Shown: positions 57,483 to 64,000 of the stretch, piece by piece
How the letters are laid out: each line of letters begins with the position of its first letter
How positions within the stretch are numbered: the first letter of the stretch is position 1
From: an uncultured Sulfurimonas sp.
Lineage (GTDB): Bacteria; Campylobacterota; Campylobacteria; Campylobacterales; Sulfurimonadaceae
Direction of reading: 5' to 3'
Length of the DNA stretch: 64,000 nt
Assembly: GCF_963662755.1 (NCBI RefSeq)
Contig: NZ_OY759725.1
Span: 1,935,781 to 1,999,780 of the forward strand
Position numbers and translations under genes: made by a program
Notes under the pieces: model-generated
Told to the model about the DNA's origin: nothing
Databases searched by the model: none
The model's input: only the letters and a program-made list of their open reading frames with translations

Positions 57483-57872
57483 ATGAAGCAGATAATATAT
57501 ACAAGTGAAGCTACTGCCAAAGTTGACCTTGAAGTTATAGATGAAATTTTGGATGCTTCTGTTGGAAGAAATAAACAAGCTGGTTTGTCTGGATTGTTAG
57601 TATTTGATGGGAAGATTTTTTTGCAATGCATTGAGGGTGAAAACAAAAAGATTGATGAGCTAATGAAAAGAATCGCAAAAGATGATAGACATACAAATAT
57701 TAAAATTTTAGGTTCTAAAGATATAACACAAAGAAGTTTTGCAAGTTGGTCTATGGGATACATAAGAGATATAGAAGCTGTTAAAAAAATTATCTCACAA
57801 TCTCGCGATAGTGTTGATTGGAACTATATTCAAGCGCATAAAGTACTCATGGAAGCCGCAAAAATAATATAA
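57483..57872 (+). CDS. Stand-alone BLUF blue-light photoreceptor
   Basis: 129 residues, a single BLUF domain plus a short C-terminal cap. The photocycle residues are in place: Y6 (IIYTS), N30 in GRNKQAGLSGLL, Q48 in IFLQCIEG, and W89/M91 in FASWSMGY. DRHTNIKIL is also typical. FAD-binding, senses blue light, and usually works by contacting a partner protein. The EAL phosphodiesterase upstream is the obvious candidate partner. AAGGA precedes the ATG. Confidence 0.9.
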   Translation: MKQIIYTSEATAKVDLEVIDEILDASVGRNKQAGLSGLLVFDGKIFLQCIEGENKKIDELMKRIAKDDRHTNIKILGSKDITQRSFASWSMGYIRDIEAVKKIISQSRDSVDWNYIQAHKVLMEAAKII

Positions 57873-57963
57873 ACAAAACATTCCCCATATAAAACGACAT
57901 TTTTATACTACGAAAATTTCTTCTTATAGGTTAATATTTTTAACTTAAATAAGGAGTTTTACT

Positions 57964-58857
57964 ATGAAGATTAAAATAGCATTAGAATGGTTTTTAAATC
58001 CTGATCATCTACCAATGATGGCAGGCGTCCTCACAGGTAAGTATAAAGAAGCAGGTTTGGATGTTGAGATAATTCAACCAAAAGAACATTACGATGGATT
58101 TAAAGATTTAGAATCTGGAAATATTGACATACATTGTAATGAGCCCTTGCATCTTTATGAGCACTATTTTGATGGCATAAAATCACTTGGATGCTTTTTT
58201 GAGACAAGAGGTGGAGTTATGATACGAGCCGATAGAGTTGAAAAACTAAAAGCAAATCAAAAGATAAAGATAACAACTCCAGCATCTAACAGCGTTACAA
58301 ATAAGATAGGTTATGAAATCATAAAACGCTATGCTCAAAAAAATAACTTTGTGATAGATAGAGATAAGGTAGAGTTTGTAGAGACTGACTTTTGGCATTT
58401 AAAAAATATGCAAAATGATGAGAGTTTTGATGGTGCATGGCTTTGTTTTTCTAACTTTGAGGGTATAGAAGCAAAGATGCAAGGGTTTGAAAATCTTTTC
58501 ATAGATCAGCATGAGTCGCCTTATCCTAACTTTTCAGCCTTAGAGTTTATGAGTACACAAGCCATCATAGATGAAAAAGGTGAAGCATTTTGTAAGTTTA
58601 TAGGGGTGACAAATGATATGGCAGATTTTGTGAAAAATCATCCTGTTGAAGCTGCAAGCATCTACTATGACTACACCAAAGAGAGTAGAAGTTCTTTGAT
58701 GGATAAAATCATACAAGATACTATCTCAAAGTTTGACACAGATATAAAAGCAGATGCACAAAGATGGAGAAAACTCTATGAGTTTTTAGAAGAACTTGAG
58801 CTTGTAAAACTTACAGAGCAAGAGTATGAAGGTATTTGGATGACTCCAAATCATTAA
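57964..58857 (+). CDS. NMT1/THI5-like periplasmic-binding-fold protein without signal peptide
   Basis: 297 residues of the NMT1/THI5 family: IALEWFLNPDHLPMMAG at the start, then GLDVEIIQP, DIHCNEPLHLYEH and RGGVMIRADRVEKL. Relatives are either exported thiamine-precursor binding proteins (ThiY) or the HMP-phosphate synthase THI5. It lacks a signal peptide and no ABC transporter genes adjoin, which hints at a cytoplasmic role. However, the lysine expected in THI5-type enzymes at this site is not evident, although a nearby His is. thiD-thiE lie 3 kb away. A function in HMP supply is inference. Confidence 0.7.
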   Translation: MKIKIALEWFLNPDHLPMMAGVLTGKYKEAGLDVEIIQPKEHYDGFKDLESGNIDIHCNEPLHLYEHYFDGIKSLGCFFETRGGVMIRADRVEKLKANQKIKITTPASNSVTNKIGYEIIKRYAQKNNFVIDRDKVEFVETDFWHLKNMQNDESFDGAWLCFSNFEGIEAKMQGFENLFIDQHESPYPNFSALEFMSTQAIIDEKGEAFCKFIGVTNDMADFVKNHPVEAASIYYDYTKESRSSLMDKIIQDTISKFDTDIKADAQRWRKLYEFLEELELVKLTEQEYEGIWMTPNH

Positions 58858-58886
58858 TATAGTGTCTGTTACATAAGGAGAAAACG

Positions 58887-59339
58887 GTGGGTATCTATGA
58901 AAAAAAGTCACTTATAGAGTGTAAGGTTGAAGATTTATTTAATTTTCATCTTGATACAAACAATCTAAAAGTGATAAGCCCTAAAGGGGTAAAAGTAACT
59001 CTTTTGAATGAAGGTTTTATACCAAAAGAGGGTGCAGTTCTTCGTCTTAAAACTGTTAAAAATTTCATTCCTATGATATGGGAAGTAAAGATTGATAGAC
59101 TAGATGCACCAAACTTACTTGTAGATATTGCTATGAAGTCACCGTTTAAAAAGTGGAAGCATTCACACATTTTTACTCAAATAGATGAAAATCTATGTGA
59201 GCTTAAAGATGTTGTTGAATATACTTTGCCATTTGGCTTTTTAGGTTCTTTTTTTGACTTTTTCATACAGTATGAACTAAAATCTATGTTTGAATTTAGA
59301 CATAAAGTTACTAAAAAATTATTAGAAGATACTTTGTGA
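58887..59339 (+). CDS. SRPBCC-family (START-like) protein
   Basis: 150 residues of the SRPBCC ligand-binding fold, often annotated cyclase/dehydrase: KSLIECKVEDLFNFHLDTNNL, then WEVKIDRLDAPNLLVDIAMKSPFKKWKHSHIFTQID, then VEYTLPFGFLGSFFDFF and the long C-terminal helix. The start is GTG after AAGGAG at good distance. It overlaps the TIGR03643 gene. Similar proteins occur in light-induced clusters of marine bacteria together with photolyase and DUF523/DUF1722 genes. Confidence 0.8.
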   Translation: MGIYEKKSLIECKVEDLFNFHLDTNNLKVISPKGVKVTLLNEGFIPKEGAVLRLKTVKNFIPMIWEVKIDRLDAPNLLVDIAMKSPFKKWKHSHIFTQIDENLCELKDVVEYTLPFGFLGSFFDFFIQYELKSMFEFRHKVTKKLLEDTL

Positions 59340-59674
59340 TGGTTTTTATAGTGTATAAGAATCAAGATTTTTTTAATTTTTTATATCAAAAAAATCATAA
59401 TATTGTATCTATAACACAGACACAAAAAGTAGGTCAAAAAGTCATATTGGAATATGATTTAAATCGCCTTATAGAAATGGCATGGCAAGATAGAGTTTCT
59501 TTTGATATTATACAAAAGCAGTATGGACTTAGTGAAAACCAACTTAAAAATAAAATGCGAGCTCTTATCTCACATAGTGCCTTTAAAAGATGGAGAAAAA
59601 GAGTAAAAGGAAGAGTCACTAAACATGCATCTAAACTTGAGCATAAACCCAACAGATTTCAGGGACCTTGGTAA
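59339..59674 (+). CDS. TIGR03643/DUF2805-family small protein
   Basis: 112 residues. The C-terminal half matches the family: RLIEMAWQDRVSFDIIQKQYGLSENQLKNKMR, SAFKRWRKRVKGR, and a basic end with the HASK and RFQGPW segments. The first half reads as a helix that may be specific to this lineage. The ATG overlaps the SRPBCC stop (TGATG); a GTG one codon earlier is equally possible. Function of the family is unknown; the helix-turn-helix-like core suggests nucleic acid binding. Confidence 0.75.
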   Translation: MVFIVYKNQDFFNFLYQKNHNIVSITQTQKVGQKVILEYDLNRLIEMAWQDRVSFDIIQKQYGLSENQLKNKMRALISHSAFKRWRKRVKGRVTKHASKLEHKPNRFQGPW

Positions 59675-59686
59675 AAATCTTTTACT

Positions 59687-62329
59687 TTATATTAAATTCG
59701 TTACTACTCTATTTCTACCAGACTCTTTAGCCTTGTATAGAAGATCATCAGTCTCTTTATATATAGTATCATCACTTTGCATCTCTAGGGCATTTTTGCA
59801 AACAAGTCCCATAGATGCAGTGATGTAGTTGCTAGCACTATTCTTAGAGTGTTCTATATGAAGTTTTTCTATGTTTTGTTTAATTTTATTTGCAAAATTT
59901 AAAGAATCATTTTTAGTTTTTGTTTTATATAAAACTCCAAACTCTTCACCTCCGAGTCTAAAACAATAATCATCTGATTTATTTAAAGAGTTTTGAATTG
60001 TTTGAGCAACTTCTATTAGGGCAATATCTCCCATTTGATGACCATAAGTATCGTTGTAGTCTTTGAAATGATCTATATCTATAATTAGTAAAGATAGAAG
60101 TTCATTTGAGTGTTTTGCATCTTTAATCATCTTTGGAAAAATATCATTAAAATGACGTCTATTGTAAATATTTGTAAGTCCATCAGTGATGGAGATAAGT
60201 TCAACTCTTTTTTTGTCTGTAATATCTTGTCTAATAGCCGTATAACCTATCTTTTCTTTTGCTTCATTAAATATAGGAGAAATAGTAGCTTGAACCCAAT
60301 AATAACCGCCATTCTTAGTTTTATTTTTAAGTTCACCTGTCCAAGTTTCATTGTTTGTTATAGTTTTCCATAAGTCATTATAAGGGTTGTTGGATGCATC
60401 AGGATGCTTAATAATTTTGTGATTTTTACCCAATAATTCTTCTTTTGTGTAGTTTGAGATTTTACAAAATGCTTCAGATACATAGGTTATATTTCCATCT
60501 AAATCAGTTGAAGATGTTATGATATTTTTATCAATGAGTTTTACATATTCACTTATTAATCTCTCTTTTTCTTTTGACTCAGTTATATCTCTTGCTGAGA
60601 GAAGTAACTTTTGTCCATCTGGCATTAGTGAAATAGACATATTTATCTTCACTCTTTTTCCATTCTTAACTATACAAGTCTTTTCAAAATTTTCAACATG
60701 ACCTTTTTCTAGAACTTCTAAAATAGTTTTTTTTGTTTTGTCCAAATACTCTACAGCTGAAAGCTCAGTACAGTTTTTTTGCAACAATTCATCTTTAGTA
60801 AAACCAGTCATTTTTAAATATGCATCATTGAAAAATAAAAAATTTGTTTCCAAATCTAGGATGGCTATCCCATCTTTAGTAGTTTGAAATATTGTTTCTA
60901 ACTCATTTTTCTGCTCTTGTAAATTATTTTCTAATATTTTTTTTGCTCTAATATCTTCTGCAATGCCTAAGTAACCATTAACATTACCATCCAAATCTGT
61001 TAGAGTAGTTATATGTAAAGAAACAGGAACTTCAACGCCATTTTTTGTGATGTAAGTCCATTCATCATCGTTTAGCATCTCATTGTTTGTTTTTGTAATT
61101 AAAACTTCAAAATTAGGTTCTAGTTTTATGTGAAATTGATTTGAGAAAATTTCTGCTCTTTGTATAATTTCTGATTGTTTGTGAAATATTAAAGGAGTAG
61201 TTTTGCCTACAAGTTCATCACTGCTGTAACCCAATAATTCTTGAGCTTTTTTATTAAATAAAGTAATTTTGCCATTTAAATCACTTGCAATTATGGCATG
61301 AGCAGAGTTAGTAAGTATAGAGTTTGTAAATTTTTTATTTTTATCTAACTCTTGATTTGTTTTTTCTATTTTTTCAATAGTGCTTTTAAATCCTAAATTT
61401 ATAACCGTAATTAAAATTCCTAATAAGCATATGATTAATATACAGAGTTTTGTAAGTGTATTTATAAACTCAGCTTTTACATCTGTGATATCGTGAAAGA
61501 AAACAGCTTTTGCACTTGTTTTACCTTTATAATCACCTAAGTTAAAGATGTAAACAGCGTAAGTTTTATCATTTATTTCAAAAGTAGTATCTTTTTTTAA
61601 GTGATTATCCAAGGCAAAAATTCTTATAAGATTTTCATTTTCAAGCGTTGAATATTGAAGTCTAAAACCATCTATAGTAAGATCACTTTTTTCTTTATAC
61701 TCTATAATTTTGTCATCTTTTACAAAGAGTGAACCCTTTATATTGTTGTAATAATTAATTTCATGCAAAATTTGATCTGGTCTGCTTCCAAATTCAACCG
61801 CACCTATGTACTCATTTTTATAAAAGATAGGTAGAAAGTTTCTATATGCTAACATATAAGTACCAGCTTCAAAACCATACAAAGGCTTTTTAACTTTGTG
61901 CATAGCATCTGCCATAGCTCTTCTTTTTGCTATATTGTCTCCATACTTTTCTGGTTTGTGCATTCTTAAAAATGACTCTCCATTAGGTAAATGAAAATGC
62001 ATGATTTTTAAGTATTTATTTTCTTCTTTAAGAACACTCCATCTTCCTTGGATTAACTCAAAAAGTTTCTCTTTATCTCTTTTAGCAAATGCTTCTAAGA
62101 CTCCTTGAGATTTTATGTTTGATTTTAATCTAAACTCATAAAAAGCTTTATGTTTTTCTAAAATTTTTTCGTAAGATTTCTTTGTGTTTTTGTAGTATTG
62201 TTCTTCTAGTTTTTCTAATTTATTTTTTTGATTGACATAAATAGTGACTATAAGTATTAGTGAAAATATAAACAATGAACTTATAACAAATAGCAGGGTT
62301 TTGTTTTTTTCAGAGAGTTTTTTTAACAT
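59687..62329 (-). CDS. Sensor diguanylate cyclase with periplasmic domain and three PAS domains
   Basis: 880 residues. Membrane helix 1 (TLLFVISSLFIFSLILIVTIYV), a periplasmic ligand-binding part (about 35-270) that resembles the double-Cache type (GESFLRMHKPEKYGD, AYRNFLPIFYKNEYIGAVEFG), membrane helix 2 (LCILIICLLGILITVINL), three PAS domains, and a C-terminal GGDEF domain with an intact RLGGEEFGVLY. Should make c-di-GMP in response to an external ligand. Tail-to-tail with the TIGR03643 gene. Poly-T-rich leader. Confidence 0.88.
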   Translation of the reverse strand: MLKKLSEKNKTLLFVISSLFIFSLILIVTIYVNQKNKLEKLEEQYYKNTKKSYEKILEKHKAFYEFRLKSNIKSQGVLEAFAKRDKEKLFELIQGRWSVLKEENKYLKIMHFHLPNGESFLRMHKPEKYGDNIAKRRAMADAMHKVKKPLYGFEAGTYMLAYRNFLPIFYKNEYIGAVEFGSRPDQILHEINYYNNIKGSLFVKDDKIIEYKEKSDLTIDGFRLQYSTLENENLIRIFALDNHLKKDTTFEINDKTYAVYIFNLGDYKGKTSAKAVFFHDITDVKAEFINTLTKLCILIICLLGILITVINLGFKSTIEKIEKTNQELDKNKKFTNSILTNSAHAIIASDLNGKITLFNKKAQELLGYSSDELVGKTTPLIFHKQSEIIQRAEIFSNQFHIKLEPNFEVLITKTNNEMLNDDEWTYITKNGVEVPVSLHITTLTDLDGNVNGYLGIAEDIRAKKILENNLQEQKNELETIFQTTKDGIAILDLETNFLFFNDAYLKMTGFTKDELLQKNCTELSAVEYLDKTKKTILEVLEKGHVENFEKTCIVKNGKRVKINMSISLMPDGQKLLLSARDITESKEKERLISEYVKLIDKNIITSSTDLDGNITYVSEAFCKISNYTKEELLGKNHKIIKHPDASNNPYNDLWKTITNNETWTGELKNKTKNGGYYWVQATISPIFNEAKEKIGYTAIRQDITDKKRVELISITDGLTNIYNRRHFNDIFPKMIKDAKHSNELLSLLIIDIDHFKDYNDTYGHQMGDIALIEVAQTIQNSLNKSDDYCFRLGGEEFGVLYKTKTKNDSLNFANKIKQNIEKLHIEHSKNSASNYITASMGLVCKNALEMQSDDTIYKETDDLLYKAKESGRNRVVTNLI

Positions 62330-62635
62330 TTTATTCCTTTATATGAGAATAACTTCTCTCTTGCTAGGTTAAAAATATAACTTGACATTATTTGCTAAGC
62401 TATAATTTAAATAATATCATAATTTGTAAGTTTTGTGTCTATGTTTTTCAAAAATTGTATTTAATTGGTTTTGCTGAATATCTAAAAAAAGTGGCTCCGG
62501 ATACTGGAAACCATTGAATAAACTCCCATATACCCTTATATACCCTGTATATCGAAGTTTTCATACTTTAAGAAATATACTAAAAAGGTATTTTGTAGGT
62601 ATATAATGGCACCGAATTGGCACCGAGAATAAAAT
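62330..62635. other. Gene-free stretch with short direct repeats; possible island edge
   Basis: I see no gene or RNA here. It holds two direct copies of TGGCACCGA (about 62611-62619 and 62622-62630) just before the GNAT gene stop, and repeats of ATATACCC around 62527-62546, in otherwise AT-rich sequence. The genes beyond it look accessory. No tRNA or integrase is visible. Confidence 0.4.
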
Positions 62636-63226
62636 TTATCTCAAAACCTCTATTAACTCATTCTGATTAAATACTTCACAAAACGAAATAAGTTCACTTG
62701 TTATCTCTTTAACCTCACTTGGTTTTGCTATATCAAAAACCATAAACATCGTATCACTATTCTCTTCTTTATCAATCTCAACAAATCCAAATCTTTTATA
62801 AAATTCTATTGCTTCAAATTTACTATCAACTATTAAAGCACGACATCCTATTTTCTTTTGTTGGACTATTGCTAAAATATTTGCAAAAGTCATTAAAATA
62901 CTTCCAATACCTTTATTACAAAAATTATCAAATACACATAGTCTAGTTATCTTTACTGCAGGGATAGAGTATTTTATAGATGAAGATATATCAAGTTCAT
63001 CATCTATTGTAGTTCTTTCTATAGTAGCAATAGAAACAGAGATATAACCTAAAAAGTTTTCATTATCATCTACATAAAAATATGTTTGAAATAATCCCTC
63101 TTTCTGATGATTAAAAGCATATTGTTTGATATGCTTTTCAAGTTCTATGTTTTCACAAGAAAAACTCTTTTTTAGCCTATCAAATTTACTTCGTGAAATA
63201 TCATTAAGACTTATTATTGAAGGCAT
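62636..63226 (-). CDS. GNAT acetyltransferase, TacT-like toxin family
   Basis: 196 residues. The pattern fits GNAT toxins that acetylate aminoacyl-tRNA: an early SFSCENIELEKHIKQYAFNHQ (F-x-C-x(3)-L type), FLGYISVSIATI, VKITRLCVFDNFCNKGIGSILMTFAN (acetyl-CoA loop, here CNKGIGS), and CRALIVDSKFEAIEFYKRFGFVEI. The length is a little above usual TacT because of a C-terminal tail. A 62-residue gene lies eight bases upstream, the position expected for an antitoxin. It could instead be an ordinary N-acetyltransferase. Confidence 0.75.
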   Translation of the reverse strand: MPSIISLNDISRSKFDRLKKSFSCENIELEKHIKQYAFNHQKEGLFQTYFYVDDNENFLGYISVSIATIERTTIDDELDISSSIKYSIPAVKITRLCVFDNFCNKGIGSILMTFANILAIVQQKKIGCRALIVDSKFEAIEFYKRFGFVEIDKEENSDTMFMVFDIAKPSEVKEITSELISFCEVFNQNELIEVLR

Positions 63227-63234
63227 TAAGAATT

Positions 63235-63423
63235 TTAACTAGCTGATGGAAAAGGTTTTTTTGTAGCAAAATCAAGAAGAGATTTTAATTTATCTGTTTT
63301 TTCTTGAATATATTTAGAAGATTTATTTTCACTAAACATTGAAAAAACTTTTGTTGCATCATTACCAGATAGTAAAATACCACTCTCTTCTTTTGCATTT
63401 TCATTTATATGTTTAACAGCCAT
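63235..63423 (-). CDS. Small protein upstream of the GNAT gene, possible antitoxin
   Basis: 62 residues with GGAG six bases before the ATG. The part GILLSGNDATKVFSMFSENKSSKYIQEK is reminiscent of the C-terminal clamp of DUF1778 antitoxins, but no RHH DNA-binding domain is seen and the protein is short. It is translated just before the GNAT, as antitoxins usually are. The assignment is mostly from position. Confidence 0.5.
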   Translation of the reverse strand: MAVKHINENAKEESGILLSGNDATKVFSMFSENKSSKYIQEKTDKLKSLLDFATKKPFPSAS

Positions 63424-63487
63424 TTGAATCTCCTTATTTTTAATTTAACTAAATTATAGCAAAAAAATAATTAAAAAAAATAATTAT

Positions 63488-64000
63488 TTATCCTAGTTTA
63501 ATCGGTTTAGGAGGATTTAAAAAGTTTCCATCTGTTACTTCATCACAATCATTACTCATTTGACAGTTATCACAATTATTACAATCGTTGCACATCAAAC
63601 AGTTCTTACAGTCAGAACAGAATTTACATATTTTACAGTCTATACAGTTATCAGAATCTTCACATCCATCACAGTTAGTACAGTTATAACAATTTAAACA
63701 GTCTTTACAATTAGTTAGGCTATCTAACATTTTTATAGCTGTTTCTTTATCTGTAATTTTTAAATGAACTTTATTATTATTTTCATCTACAAGAAATCCA
63801 TCAATTTCTTGATATTTATCTTCTTTATTTTTTCTCTCAAGAATATAATACTTTGTTGGGGTGTACTTCTCCCTATCTCTTATAAAAATCATATTTGAAG
63901 AGAAATTAATAATACCATTAAAATCATTAATTGTGATTTGTCCGTAATTAAAATATTCTTTATTGTCTGTTAAAATTTTATCATCTTCAATTTTAAATTC
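63488..64000 (-). CDS. Cysteine-rich protein, 5' end beyond the window
   Basis: Open from the window edge (no stop between 63893 and 64000 in this frame), so the gene begins past base 64000; an ATG at 63892 has no binding site and is probably internal. The last 65 residues contain 17 cysteines, nearly all spaced C-x-x-C in a row (CKDCLNCYNCTNCDGC, then CIDCKICKFCSDCKNC). The N-terminal part visible is an ordinary soluble domain (GFLVDENNNKVHLKITDKETA). I do not recognise the family; metal binding or a cysteine-stabilised solenoid are options. Confidence 0.7.
   Translation of the reverse strand, partial: EFKIEDDKILTDNKEYFNYGQITINDFNGIINFSSNMIFIRDREKYTPTKYYILERKNKEDKYQEIDGFLVDENNNKVHLKITDKETAIKMLDSLTNCKDCLNCYNCTNCDGCEDSDNCIDCKICKFCSDCKNCLMCNDCNNCDNCQMSNDCDEVTDGNFLNPPKPIKLG

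Noticed and set aside
53830..57964. TPP riboswitch for the thi genes
   Set aside because: The gaps before thiD (nine bases) and before the THI5-like gene (91 bases) are too short or lack the conserved thi-box core.
62330..62635. tRNA gene or tRNA-end attachment site
   Set aside because: CCGGATACTGGAAACCA resembles a tRNA 3' end by eye, but no cloverleaf or acceptor stem can be formed around it.
63488..63892. Complete gene starting at ATG 63892
   Set aside because: The frame stays open to base 64000 and there is no binding site at this ATG, so the gene is cut by the window.

Overview
The window is AT-rich, gene-dense DNA that looks like a chromosome of a sulfur-oxidising Campylobacterota bacterium, most likely Sulfurimonas or a close relative. 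The signs are a sulfide:quinone reductase-family flavoprotein, the futalosine menaquinone enzyme MqnE, a Campylobacter-type PglB oligosaccharyltransferase, a CetA/CetB-like energy-taxis pair and many c-di-GMP and two-component proteins. The genus is inferred from family content only. I saw no rRNA, tRNA or CRISPR array.

Layout. 1-9.3 kb: glmS (cut by the window edge) and glnD on the minus strand, then an LsrG-like monooxygenase with the AI-2 kinase lsrK, metK, and a long ORF in which a decayed class II aldolase/dehydrogenase is joined in frame to mqnE. 9.3-16 kb: the most unusual region. It has a RAYT (REP-associated tyrosine transposase) gene flanked by inverted palindromic repeats (REPINs). 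The same repeats, or variants of them, lie in frame inside a glycosyltransferase, a periplasmic DNA ligase, pgi and the aldolase part of the mqnE ORF. A comEA gene lies at one side of this block and a comEA-like remnant at the other. 16-23.5 kb: a Wzz-like gene with 12 GCTAAT repeats, the proline genes putP/putA, a TPR protein and tpx. 23.6-29.3 kb: exbD, exbB, a sensor kinase and regulator, pyrC, a lipoprotein and a phosphohexomutase. 29.3-44 kb: pepN, an SQR-family gene with a 54-residue companion, a metal-site-less deformylase-like membrane protein with a hybrid kinase, a regulator, a 5'-nucleotidase, a NapL-like propeller, CetB/CetA-like taxis proteins, and a RudS-like tRNA desulfidase overlapping a photolyase. 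44-60 kb: a hemerythrin-PAS-GGDEF-EAL-CZB protein, a phasin-like/UbiB-like pair, a CbiK-like chelatase, an ankyrin protein, a CrtI-like oxidoreductase, a LytS/LytT-type pair, thiD-thiE, an EAL protein next to a BLUF photoreceptor, a THI5/NMT1-like protein and an SRPBCC/TIGR03643 pair. 60-64 kb: a large sensor diguanylate cyclase, a gene-free stretch with short repeats, then accessory-looking genes: a TacT-like GNAT, a 62-residue partner and a cysteine-rich protein that runs off the window.

Main point. The RAYT/REPIN element appears to be, or to have been, adding short peptides to cellular proteins. Repeat arms occur in four host ORFs and in every case are read in the same translational frame, giving variants of G-x-x-T-x-V-x-P and G-E-A-K-A-T-H-P. 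This recalls Rickettsia palindromic elements, but here a candidate transposase sits next to the repeats. Smaller themes are light and UV biology (photolyase, RudS, BLUF, SRPBCC/TIGR03643) and an AI-2 processing pair without visible Lsr uptake genes.
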